Assembly: GCF_024832785.1 (NCBI RefSeq) | Contig: NZ_CP116615.1 | Location: 868,001-932,000, forward strand | Length of the DNA: 64,000 nt | Direction: 5' to 3' | From: Fontisphaera persica | GTDB taxonomy: Bacteria; Verrucomicrobiota; Verrucomicrobiia; Limisphaerales; Fontisphaeraceae | Shown: piece by piece, positions 33,845-43,058 of the stretch | Layout: every line of letters begins with the position of its first letter | Numbering within the stretch: position 1 is the first letter of the stretch | Notes under the pieces: model-generated | Seen by the model: the letters and a program-made list of their open reading frames with translations, nothing else | The model's database searches: none | What the model was told of the DNA's origin: nothing | Program-made: the position numbers and the translations under genes

Positions 33845-34010
33845 GGGGATATTTTGAATGATATGACTCCGCGTCTCAATGCAAAAACCCGCGGAAAAGC
33901 AGGGTGCTGCCATCATGGGGAAAAACCGCGCCTCACCGGGAGAGGCGGGGGGATGGAAGCAGGGGAATGCAGGCGTGACAGAAGACAAAACCAGCGGCAT
34001 GATAAGCGGC

Positions 34011-37000
34011 ATGAAACCTCGGTGGATGTTGTGCGCTGGTGGTATTGCCGGCCTGGGAATGATTTTGGGGTTGCAGGCCTTTGATGGGCATCAGGTCAAG
34101 GAAGGGCCGCTGACGTTATCTATTGCGCCGGTCCCTTTGGTCACCAATTACCATCAACCTCAGCCGGTGCGGGTGATGGTGTCCAACGCCGCGCCGGAGC
34201 CGCTCACGGCCAAGTTGACCATGGGCGGCCTGGTGGACGAATGCCGGGCGGTGGGGCCGGCAACGTCCACGCTTGTGGTGCCGCCCTCAGAGGCGCGCGA
34301 AGCGGCCTTTTCGCTGGCCGTGGGTGAAGGCGCCTATTCGGCGTTGTATCCGGTGCGAATCAAGGCCGAGGCCAATGCGCAGGGCCGGCGTCTGGAGGCT
34401 GAGGCGGTGCGGATTTTTACCAATGATTTCACGCAATTGCCACGGGTCACGGCGCCGCCGGCGGCTCTGGTGGTCCCGGCGGCCGGGGCTGTGCCGCTCG
34501 TGCGCACCAAGCCGCATCGCGTCGTCTGGCAATATTTCGGCCAGCCTGCGGAATCGCTGCCGGCGGGTTGGACGGGCACGCATGAGCCCAGCGGCACGTC
34601 AGTGGGGCAGGGGGCGGCGCAGCGCGGTGAGTCGCGCGCTTCCTGGATGGTGCATCCGCCATGGCGCAAGCACGCGGGCACGGTGTGGATGGAATGGAAA
34701 GTGCGCTTGCCGCAGGCTGGGGCGCGTCTGGCATTTTATAATGCCATTCGTGACCACACGGCCACAGAACCGCCCAGCGATGGGGTGACCTTCCGGGTGT
34801 GGGTCAACGAAGAAGTGGTGTTTGAACGGCACAGCGACAGCAAGACGTGGGTATTGGGTGAGGTGGATTTAAGCCGTTATCGTGGACGGGAAATCGTGTT
34901 GCGGCTGGAGACGCATCCCGGCCCGAAGCAAAACACCACCTGCGACGCGGCCTATTGGGGGGACCCTGTAATCCTTGTCGGGATGGAGCCCAGACGGTTG
35001 AGCGCAGCGGAAAAAGCGCAGTTGCAGACGCAGGCGCGCGCCGCTCTGGCCTCGGGAAAAGCCGGGCGGGAGGCGATGGTTTATGAGTTGGGGGAGGGTT
35101 TGCGGGCGGCCGTGGTGTTGGGGCCTAACGGACTGGCTGATGCGGCGATTGCTTTTGGTAGTGGCGATGCCGCCGTGGTGTGGGAGGGCATGGCCATGCA
35201 GGTGCTGGATTTGCCCGTGGGCGGCTGGCCGGCGGGGGTGGTGGTGGAGCGGGTGAGCACCGCCGTTGCGCGAGGGCGGTGGCGGGTGACCCACCGCCTG
35301 CAGACGGTGGACGGGCCGGGGCAGTTGGTGGCGGAGGTGTGGGCTGAAGGGCCGGGTTTGCGCATCAAGATATCCTGTGACCGGCGCATCACCGATTTAA
35401 CCACCGGCCCGGCGGATCGCACAGCGCGCCGGGTTTATTACGGGCACGGCTATTGCATTGAGGAGCCTCAGGCGTTTCGGGCGGGTGGTGGCGGGCATAA
35501 TCTGGCCACCAGCCACGTGGGCCTGGACTTCGACAACGGACTGTCATTGCTGGTGGCTTCTGACGCTCCGGTGGATTATTTCGATGTCAATCCGGGGACG
35601 CGCACTTACGCCTTGCACACGCATCCGGACGCCATGTTCACCTTTGTGCCCGGCCGGCGCGGAGCGATGGATTGCGCGATACGATACCGCCCCTTGTATG
35701 ACAAAAAACCGGCGCCGGCGGTGGCGTTGAAGGCGGGGCGGTTTGTGTTTGATTTGTGGGGCGGGCGATACGCGGAGAACACCGCTCGGCTGCAACGGTG
35801 TTTTGACTACGGCCTGACCAATTCCATGGTGATTATTCACGTGTGGCAGCGGTGGGGATACGATTATCGTTTGCCGGATATTTATCCGCCGCTGCCGACG
35901 CTGGGCACGCTGGAGGAACTGCAGGCACAAAGCCGTCTGTGCCGCGCGCGCGGCGTGCAATGGGGGCTGCACGACAACTACATTGACATTTACCCCGACT
36001 GCACGGATTTCAGTTATGAGAATGTGACGTTCACGGCGGAGGGCCAGCCGCGCAAGGCATGGTTGAATGAGGGGCGCAACGCGCAAAGTTATCAATTCCG
36101 CCCCGACCGAGTGATGCCTTTTTTGCGGCGCAACCTCCAGATGATTGCGCCGGCTCTGGAACCCAACACCTATTTTGTGGACGTCTGGACGTCCATCAAC
36201 GCCTTTGATTACTTTGACCGGCACGGCCGGTTTCACTCCAAAACTGAGACCCTTCGCCATTGGGGCGAGGCCTTTAATTACATTCGCAAGGCCTGCGGTG
36301 GCGGGCCCACCACCAGCGAAGCCGGCAGTGACCAGCTCATTGGTTATCTGGATGGGGCGGATTGCCAATTTTTGCATCTCAGCGCCACGGGCGGGCCGTT
36401 CAACAACCGGGTGGCCTGCCGGGATTGGGCGCGGGTGCCGTGGTTTAATGCGGTGAATCATGCGCGGTTCAGCCTGCATGGGGTGGGGTATCCCGGGCGT
36501 TACGAAGGGGGGCGGGGGCGCTCCCTGCACGGCATTACCAGCGATGATTATCTCAGCGCGGAAATACTCACCGGTAACGACTTGATGATTGATTTGCGCA
36601 ACACGGGGCGCGAAGCCATTCGCAAGTACTGGCTGGCGCAGGGATGGGTGGAAAGTGTGGCCCGGGATGAAATCCGGCAGGTGGAGTTTGTGGAGGGCAA
36701 TCCACACCGGCTTCTCATTCACTGGGAGTCGGGGGGGCGGGTGTGGGTCAATCGGGGGACCAACGACTGGACGGTGGAGGGGCGGGTGCTGCCGCAGTTT
36801 GGGTATTATGCGGTGAAGGGGGCAGTGGAGTCGGCCATTGAGCGCGTGGACGGGCAAATTATCGAGCGTTCGCGCCGTCCGGGGGAATGGTATGTCAACG
36901 GGCGCGGATACCTGCCGGATGCGCCGCTGTTGATTCAACCGGTGTTTGCGGGTTTTCAGCCGGTGGGCGAGCGGCAATTCCGGCTGCAGGTTAAATGGAA

Positions 37001-37658
37001 GGCCCAGCAACCGGCCCCGCGCAACCTGACTGTGTTTTATCACTTCTCCCGTCCCGTGCCGGGCCGTTACAGTCCGGCAGAATTTAACGGGGGAGGAGTG
37101 CCGGCCACGCCCACCACTCAATGGCAGGGGGAGGTGGTGACTGATTTCACGGTGACGATTCCCGAGACCATGCAGCCGGGCGAATATGCGGCGTTGGTGG
37201 GGCTGTATAATGCCAGCGGGGAGGGGGGGCGCCGCTATACACTTCTGGGTGATGATGCTTCCGACCATCGTTATCGCGTGGGCAAACTGGTCATCAGCGG
37301 GAGCGGGGGAAAAATCACCGGCATGCGTTTTGAGCCGCCGGCGGAGGAGTATCAACCGAATCCACGGCTGCTGCCCAATCGGCGGGCGGTGGATTTTGGG
37401 GTGGCCCTTACCACGGGGGCGGTGAAGCTGGCACAGGTACAGGGGCGGCGGCTGGTGATTCCGTTGCCAGATGGCGAGGATTTTGACGTGGAGCTGCGTC
37501 CGCAACAATGCTGGGGGCCGCTGACGCGGCCCGTGCGGGTGTTGACTGTGGACCGGAAGGGGCAGCGCGGCGGGCAGGTGGCGGCCAAGGTGAGTAATGG
37601 CCGGGTGGAATTTCGCGTGCAGCGGGATGTTTTTGGGTATGAGCTGGTGGATGATTAA
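34011..37658 (+). CDS. Large secreted glycoside-hydrolase-like protein
   Basis: About 1215 residues with a signal peptide (hydrophobic about 7-23). Central residues about 350-830 look like a beta-supersandwich followed by a TIM-barrel catalytic domain: MVIIHVWQRWGYDYRLPDIYPP, GVQWGLHDNYIDIYPDC, YFVDVWT (Asp about 724) and TTSEAGSDQLIGY (Glu about 770). An Asp at the end of a barrel strand with a Glu about 45 residues later resembles the nucleophile/acid pair of retaining alpha-glycosidases (GH101-like or DUF5696-like), but I cannot place it in a family. The rest is beta-sandwich linker domains. ATG 33999 and an even earlier in-frame start are possible. Confidence 0.65.
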   Translation: MKPRWMLCAGGIAGLGMILGLQAFDGHQVKEGPLTLSIAPVPLVTNYHQPQPVRVMVSNAAPEPLTAKLTMGGLVDECRAVGPATSTLVVPPSEAREAAFSLAVGEGAYSALYPVRIKAEANAQGRRLEAEAVRIFTNDFTQLPRVTAPPAALVVPAAGAVPLVRTKPHRVVWQYFGQPAESLPAGWTGTHEPSGTSVGQGAAQRGESRASWMVHPPWRKHAGTVWMEWKVRLPQAGARLAFYNAIRDHTATEPPSDGVTFRVWVNEEVVFERHSDSKTWVLGEVDLSRYRGREIVLRLETHPGPKQNTTCDAAYWGDPVILVGMEPRRLSAAEKAQLQTQARAALASGKAGREAMVYELGEGLRAAVVLGPNGLADAAIAFGSGDAAVVWEGMAMQVLDLPVGGWPAGVVVERVSTAVARGRWRVTHRLQTVDGPGQLVAEVWAEGPGLRIKISCDRRITDLTTGPADRTARRVYYGHGYCIEEPQAFRAGGGGHNLATSHVGLDFDNGLSLLVASDAPVDYFDVNPGTRTYALHTHPDAMFTFVPGRRGAMDCAIRYRPLYDKKPAPAVALKAGRFVFDLWGGRYAENTARLQRCFDYGLTNSMVIIHVWQRWGYDYRLPDIYPPLPTLGTLEELQAQSRLCRARGVQWGLHDNYIDIYPDCTDFSYENVTFTAEGQPRKAWLNEGRNAQSYQFRPDRVMPFLRRNLQMIAPALEPNTYFVDVWTSINAFDYFDRHGRFHSKTETLRHWGEAFNYIRKACGGGPTTSEAGSDQLIGYLDGADCQFLHLSATGGPFNNRVACRDWARVPWFNAVNHARFSLHGVGYPGRYEGGRGRSLHGITSDDYLSAEILTGNDLMIDLRNTGREAIRKYWLAQGWVESVARDEIRQVEFVEGNPHRLLIHWESGGRVWVNRGTNDWTVEGRVLPQFGYYAVKGAVESAIERVDGQIIERSRRPGEWYVNGRGYLPDAPLLIQPVFAGFQPVGERQFRLQVKWKAQQPAPRNLTVFYHFSRPVPGRYSPAEFNGGGVPATPTTQWQGEVVTDFTVTIPETMQPGEYAALVGLYNASGEGGRRYTLLGDDASDHRYRVGKLVISGSGGKITGMRFEPPAEEYQPNPRLLPNRRAVDFGVALTTGAVKLAQVQGRRLVIPLPDGEDFDVELRPQQCWGPLTRPVRVLTVDRKGQRGGQVAAKVSNGRVEFRVQRDVFGYELVDD

Positions 37659-37666
37659 GCGCCGGG

Positions 37667-40600
37667 TCAGGGCCAGGTGACTTGCAGGCGATAAAACCTC
37701 TGGCCTTCTGTAGCGCCGGGCAAGTTCAACCTCCACTCCTGAGCGTTGGCGGGGGCGGACAGGTTGGTCCACGTTTCCCATGCCCCGCTCCAGAGGTTGG
37801 AACGATAGAGGATGTGCACATTGCGGCCCGCGGTCTGGAGGCCGCTCAAGGTGAGCTGGCCTTGGTGGTGCTCGAGACGGAGGCGCACGTGGCTGCGGGG
37901 GTCGCGGGGGTCCGTGCCGGCAAGGTATTCCTCCAAATTACTGTGGCCGTCCCCATCCGGGTCTTCCATGGCATCGGTAGGATTTTGGCTTATCAGGCCG
38001 TGTTGAATTTCCCAGGCATCGGGCAGTCCATCGCTGTCCATGTCGTCGCCATCGGGGGCGCCCGGCGAGCCGCCCGGGGCGGCGCTGGCCCGCCATTTCA
38101 GCGGGTCTTCGGGAGCCTGGAAGTGCAAGGGGTACCGTTGCACGAGGGAGTATCCTCCGTTATCGGGCTCGAGGGGCCAGGGGGGCACGTCATCGTAATT
38201 CAAGGACAGCACGGGCGCGCCGCGCGGGTCCGCCAGAGTGATGCGCTCCCCGCCATTGTCGAGCCGGCCGGTGTACACGCCCAACACGGGCACGCCGGGA
38301 TATTTCAGTGCGAAGGCGGCGGCATCGGCCACCAGCACGGCGTATGCGTGGGGTGCAAGGCGGGTGCCATTGGTGAAGGTGAACTGAATGCCTTGAATGA
38401 ATTGGAAGCCAGAAAGGTTCAGGGGTTGGCTGGAGCGATTCCATAACTCCACAAACTCAAAGAGTTCGCCAGCCATGCCAAAGGCCGCTGGAGGATTGTA
38501 CATTACTTCGGTCAGGGTGAGCGCCTGCAAATTTTGGGTGGGATAGAACATGGCTTCGGCCAGCGCGCTCCATTGGCCGCCGGCAAAGACCCGGGCCATG
38601 ACGCGCACGGGGTCGGTGATGGTGATGGGGCCTTGATACGTGAGGGCGCTGGCGGCCACCATGCCGCTCCCATAAACTCGCGGGTCTTCACCATTCAGTG
38701 TGTAAAAGATGGTTCCGGAAAGGTTGGTGTGGCTGAGGGTGAGTGAGTAATCCGGGGCCACCTCGCCGCCGAAGCGGCTGAATTGCGGCGCGGCCAAGGC
38801 GGGGTAAAGGCCGGCGGCGCGAAAGCGGGCCACGTTGATTTCGGTGAGGGTGGGGAAGTAATTGGTGCGCAATTTTTCGATTTCCGGCCACCACCATTCA
38901 TCGCGGGTGAAGGTCTGGCCGTGGCCGGGGTTGGCGCCGATGGTGAACTCGCGGGCGTCGCCCCAGCGCGCGCTTTCGCCCACGATGGCGCGGTCAATTT
39001 CTGCGACGCGCGCCATGAGGCGGGCGATGTTTTTTTCCGGGGTCAGGGCGCCGTGGTTGAACAAATGCTTGTGCACGCGGTCGCCAAACATGCGCCGGAA
39101 TTCCGGCCAGGCGCGTAAAGCGCCGTAAATCCGCGCGGGGGTGTCGGGATTATTGACTTCCACGCGGTTGCGGCGGACGAGTTGGTCGAGGACGATTTCC
39201 TGGTCCCAGGGGAGAAAAATCCAGGGGGTGGCGGGCAGGCCGGTGCGTGGATTGGCGCGGCGATGGACGGCGTACCAGTTATGATGCGGCCAGTCCTCCG
39301 CCTCGGCCACGATGTGGAGAATCATGTAGTCTATTAGATTAGCCACATCCACCCGCTGGGTGATGGCCTGAAAGGCGGCCTCATTGGTGATGCCGGCATT
39401 CACCAGCGCCATGAGTTCATTCCAGTCGTCCTTGAACCCATCTTTCAAGGTGGCGAAGTCATAAATGGCATCGCCGCAGAGCACATCCCAATCCTGCTCG
39501 CTGCCCCCCAGATGCTCGGCGCAGTACGAGGCGTCCATGCGCTCCGAGGGATTATAGACCCCCCAATACAGGCCGTTGAGATAGAGATGGACAAAGCGGT
39601 GACGAGCGGCCAGATGGCCCATGTCGCGCATGGAATCTTTCACCCAGCCATCCCGTAATAACAGGGAGTCTTCGGGGCGGTAGCGCGTGCCTTTGCCGCC
39701 GGGGATGGCTGTTTGGTCGGAGTAGCGCGTGGCCCAGGTATCCGTGAAGCCGGCACGCAGAATGAGGTTGTCAAATTGCTGCACGCCGCCGCCAAACCAG
39801 TCATAGCGCAATTTGGAGGGGCCATACTCGGATTTGAACAGGAGGCGCACGGAGTGTTTAGCGAGACGATTGTTGTCGCGGCTGGCGTTGCCCTGGATGC
39901 GGATGCCGCAGTTGGCCTGAAATCCTTTGCGGCCATCCGGCAGAATCAACTCCACGGAGGCAGCGCGTTCCCAATCCTGGCCGGTGGCAGGGTCGTGGAC
40001 ACTGGTGGAATTGAGGTAGATGCCGCGCGCCGCCCCCCACAGGCTGTCGTGCTCGGTGACCATGGAGACAGTGGGAATCGCCAGTAAATCCTGCCGGATG
40101 CTATTGCTGTAGCGGGGGTGATTCACCACGTTGGGGTCCATCTCATAATCTGCCGGGTACGATGCCTGCCAGGTGGTGGGATAGCCGGGCAAGGTGTTCG
40201 GCTGGCGCAGCACGCTCTCCAGGAAAATGTAAGAATGCGTATCCGGCTCAGTGGGGATGAGATGCTCTGCCCAGGCGGCAGCGCGGAGCAACGTGGTATT
40301 GGTGATGAGGAGCGGCCCTTGGTACAACGAGCCGTTGGTGGGCGAGGGGCGGCTGCCGTCGGTGGTGTAATAGATGAGAGCACCCGGGGTGGCGCTCGTA
40401 ATCGCCACCGTAAAAGGCGTGTCGTAAAAACCGCGGTCCACACTAAACTTCGTGTCGCTGACAAATCCCTGGTATCCGGTGGCGTTGGGCGCTGCGGGCG
40501 TGGGCTGCGGAAAGTAAAAATGTCCTACGCCCTGTTCTGAAAAGCCTTCGAGCGTGGCACTGAAGAGGAAGTGGGAAGTATTGGTGGAATAACTCATGGC

Positions 40601-42094
40601 CTGAATCGCCAGCACATTGGTGCCGGGCTGAAGCGCTGCCAGGGAGGCGGGAATGACGATTTCCTCTTCGCGGGCGGCTTCTGCCAGGGGACGCTCGGAG
40701 AGGGCGCGCGCGTCCCAGGCCGGCTCGGCCGGGGCATTCCGGGCAACGAGCGGCAGGCCGTTGAGCCAGGCGGCGAAACCATCTTTGTAACGCACGCGCA
40801 GCCGCAGGAACTGGGGCAGGACGTTGGTGCTGGTGGTGAAGAGATGGCGGAAGGCCAGGCTGGTGCTCCGGCCACGCATGAGTGTGCGGATATCATTCTG
40901 CACATACGCCGCCAGACCGGGCTGTTTAATTTCCAGCGCATTCAGGAATACGCCATAATCCGCCGCGCCGCCGCTGCCTACACTGCTGGGGTCGCGGCGC
41001 CCGGAGATTTTCAATTGCCCTTGCGCGTTAATCATCGCGCTGAATTGCATGCGGTAATCGTTGTCGGAGACCGGCAGCACGGTGCCATCAAAGGCGTAGA
41101 GATTGACGACTGTAACGCCGTTGGCAGACCAGGTGGAGCGGCGGCTGCCCGGGCTGGAGTTGTCATAGGACCACAGGGTCACTTCGCAGGCTTGATTGGC
41201 GGGCAGGCCGCTGATGGTGAGGTCCAGTCCCCCTTGATTGGTGCGGGAGCCGCTGAATACGAAATCGCGCAACAGCGCTGAGAGGGTGAAGGTGCCGCTG
41301 TTGACGGGCTGACTGCGGAGCCGGTCATCGTAATTATCTGGCGGGGTATTGGACAAGGTGACCTGCAAATTGCCGAACCAGCGCACGGTGGGGGCGCTTT
41401 GGGCGGCGGTGGCGCTGGTGTTGGAATTGATGACAAAGGACTCGAACCCGGGTTGTGTCACCGGTGTCGTGCCGCGTTCGTCGAAATCCAAACGCAGCAA
41501 GATGTTGTCGGTGGAGGAAAATCCCATGCTGCCGGCGGCGGCAGGCCATGAGGAGGCATCAAAGCCGGGCGCGTTCCAGCCGGTCAATTCGACGGGGTTG
41601 GTCATGATTTTCCAGCGATAGGCGGTGTTGGTGGCGATCCAGCTTGTGATTTGCGTCACGGTTTTGCGCCCATAAGTCACGTTGGCGCGTTGCGGGGGAT
41701 AATTGGAGTACACTGAAACCGGCGTGCCCTGGGCGTCCAGCAACGCCAGATATCCGCCCGCGTTTTGCAGGCGAAAATTCGTGTGCAGTTCGCCGCCCGG
41801 CACAGCCCGGTTTTTGCCGGAGGCAAACACGATTAGATAACTCAAAGACGGCAAGTTGGTGGCAGGAAAAGACCACTTGGCGGGATTGGCTGGGTCATCA
41901 GTGAGCCGCCAGCCTGCCAGTGAGAGGGGAGCGTCGCTGTCATTGTAAAGCTCAATCCAGTCCGGGCTGTCGCCGTCTTCATCCCGCAACCCGCCGTCAT
42001 TTTCGGCCATGAACTCCTGAAGAAAAATGCCGCCGAAAACGGGCAGGGAAAAGGCCAGCAGAGCGGAAAGTGCCATTTGCACAATCCGACGCAT
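37667..42094 (-). CDS. Second giant secreted CotH/lamin-tail protein with chitobiase-like domains
   Basis: About 1476 residues with a signal peptide (hydrophobic about 7-20, cleavage near VFGG). Order from the N-terminus: lamin-tail domain (IFLQEFMAEND...DWIELYND), jelly-roll region, a CHB/FN3-like domain (ALIYYTTDGSRPS), a CotH domain in the middle (GIRIQGNASRDN, FVHLYLNGLYWGVYNPSERMD, FLPWDQE), a second chitobiase-like domain (GTIFYTLNGEDPR), a further lamin-tail domain (LTEVMYNPP...EFVELWNRS), a calcium-type DSDGLPDAWE/DPDGDGHSNLEEYLAGTDP repeat, and a C-terminal domain ending GQRFYRLQVTW. It shares the architecture theme, not the order, of the 2542-residue protein. ATG 42133 is an alternative start. 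Confidence 0.85.
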   Translation of the reverse strand: MRRIVQMALSALLAFSLPVFGGIFLQEFMAENDGGLRDEDGDSPDWIELYNDSDAPLSLAGWRLTDDPANPAKWSFPATNLPSLSYLIVFASGKNRAVPGGELHTNFRLQNAGGYLALLDAQGTPVSVYSNYPPQRANVTYGRKTVTQITSWIATNTAYRWKIMTNPVELTGWNAPGFDASSWPAAAGSMGFSSTDNILLRLDFDERGTTPVTQPGFESFVINSNTSATAAQSAPTVRWFGNLQVTLSNTPPDNYDDRLRSQPVNSGTFTLSALLRDFVFSGSRTNQGGLDLTISGLPANQACEVTLWSYDNSSPGSRRSTWSANGVTVVNLYAFDGTVLPVSDNDYRMQFSAMINAQGQLKISGRRDPSSVGSGGAADYGVFLNALEIKQPGLAAYVQNDIRTLMRGRSTSLAFRHLFTTSTNVLPQFLRLRVRYKDGFAAWLNGLPLVARNAPAEPAWDARALSERPLAEAAREEEIVIPASLAALQPGTNVLAIQAMSYSTNTSHFLFSATLEGFSEQGVGHFYFPQPTPAAPNATGYQGFVSDTKFSVDRGFYDTPFTVAITSATPGALIYYTTDGSRPSPTNGSLYQGPLLITNTTLLRAAAWAEHLIPTEPDTHSYIFLESVLRQPNTLPGYPTTWQASYPADYEMDPNVVNHPRYSNSIRQDLLAIPTVSMVTEHDSLWGAARGIYLNSTSVHDPATGQDWERAASVELILPDGRKGFQANCGIRIQGNASRDNNRLAKHSVRLLFKSEYGPSKLRYDWFGGGVQQFDNLILRAGFTDTWATRYSDQTAIPGGKGTRYRPEDSLLLRDGWVKDSMRDMGHLAARHRFVHLYLNGLYWGVYNPSERMDASYCAEHLGGSEQDWDVLCGDAIYDFATLKDGFKDDWNELMALVNAGITNEAAFQAITQRVDVANLIDYMILHIVAEAEDWPHHNWYAVHRRANPRTGLPATPWIFLPWDQEIVLDQLVRRNRVEVNNPDTPARIYGALRAWPEFRRMFGDRVHKHLFNHGALTPEKNIARLMARVAEIDRAIVGESARWGDAREFTIGANPGHGQTFTRDEWWWPEIEKLRTNYFPTLTEINVARFRAAGLYPALAAPQFSRFGGEVAPDYSLTLSHTNLSGTIFYTLNGEDPRVYGSGMVAASALTYQGPITITDPVRVMARVFAGGQWSALAEAMFYPTQNLQALTLTEVMYNPPAAFGMAGELFEFVELWNRSSQPLNLSGFQFIQGIQFTFTNGTRLAPHAYAVLVADAAAFALKYPGVPVLGVYTGRLDNGGERITLADPRGAPVLSLNYDDVPPWPLEPDNGGYSLVQRYPLHFQAPEDPLKWRASAAPGGSPGAPDGDDMDSDGLPDAWEIQHGLISQNPTDAMEDPDGDGHSNLEEYLAGTDPRDPRSHVRLRLEHHQGQLTLSGLQTAGRNVHILYRSNLWSGAWETWTNLSAPANAQEWRLNLPGATEGQRFYRLQVTWP

Positions 42095-42410
42095 CGCCCT
42101 GCCGGGCCCATTGGCCGCACAACACACACGCATGGGTAGTTGAGTAGTGGTGTTGTGGGAATATAGCCACAATGGCCGTTGGGTGACAATGATTTCCCCA
42201 TGCCATGGCGAAACTGACGGCCCATTCCATGGCAGTCCCTCACGCGTCAAATGTGGGGGCAGAAGTTGAACTGCGGCGGCTTTAAATGCCAAGGTGCGGA
42301 GTGGGGCCGACAGATGGGGGTAAGGGATGGGAAGCCTGAAGTGGGGGAGAGAAACAGGGGACAACTGAGCGTCTCCTATTTTTTAACTCACGTTCAGCCT
42401 CCGGGTGGAA

Positions 42411-42914
42411 TTATGGCGGCGGCGGAGTGAGGGGAGGCTCCGGAGGCGGTGAGGGCAAAGGAGCGGGGGGCGGTTTGGGGGACCGGGGTTTGAGGCCGAG
42501 GATTTGGTCGAGCTGGTCCATCAAGATTTTGGCGGTTTCCTCTTCGTCGTAGGGTTCGGGGGGCGGCTGGTCGGGCGGTTTTTGGGCTTCCAGGCGTTGG
42601 CGGGAAAGTTCGATTTTCTGGCGTTCGAGCTCGAGGCGCTGGCGGGCGAGGTCGGCCTGGCGCCATTGGTGGAAGGCGTGGAGGGCGGCGGCGCGGTCTT
42701 GGGGGGAGGCGTGGGGGTTGGCGAGGGTCTGGAGGGATTGGGCGAGGATGAGGCGTTCGAGGGCGTTGGCGAGGGTGTGGGGGTCGAGGTTGGGGTCGGC
42801 GAGGAGCTGCTGGGCGAGGGCGGCGGCGGAGGCGGAGAGAGCGGCGAGGGACGCGAGGGCGTCGGTAGCCGCGGGTTGCGGGTGGTCTTTTTGGGGCTGG
42901 CGTGGTTTGGCCAT
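42411..42914 (-). CDS. Small Ala/Gln-rich coiled-coil protein with proline-rich tail, function unknown
   Basis: 167 residues, unrecognised. Residues about 20-65 are an alanine-rich helical region (ALASLAALSASAAALAQQLL, then NLDPHTLANALERLILAQSLQTLAN); about 85-115 form a strongly charged coiled coil (RQRLELERQKIELSRQRLEAQK); the last 50 residues are proline-rich with an acidic DEEETAKILMDQLDQI. This outline resembles small terminase-like or DNA-binding accessory proteins that are recurrent in Verrucomicrobia, but no catalytic motif is visible. The high Pro content partly reflects the local G-rich top strand. A GC-rich antisense frame also exists, so reality as a gene is likely but not certain. 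Confidence 0.5.
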   Translation of the reverse strand: MAKPRQPQKDHPQPAATDALASLAALSASAAALAQQLLADPNLDPHTLANALERLILAQSLQTLANPHASPQDRAAALHAFHQWRQADLARQRLELERQKIELSRQRLEAQKPPDQPPPEPYDEEETAKILMDQLDQILGLKPRSPKPPPAPLPSPPPEPPLTPPPP

Positions 42915-43058
42915 ACGCGGGTGAGCATGGGGAGACGGGCGGGAGAAAGGAGTGCTCCGGGAGCGGGAAAAAATTGGGGAAGATGAAGGAGGCGAATGGT
43001 GGATAATTTTTCCGCTCGACGGGGAAGAATGAGGGGGAGCAATATTGAAGGGCAAGCC

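Noticed and set aside
35544-37781. Antisense open frame of about 745 codons over the glycosidase-like gene
   Set aside because: Low-complexity His/Pro/Arg-rich translation typical of the reverse strand of a GC-rich gene; the top-strand frame has a signal peptide and folded-domain pattern.
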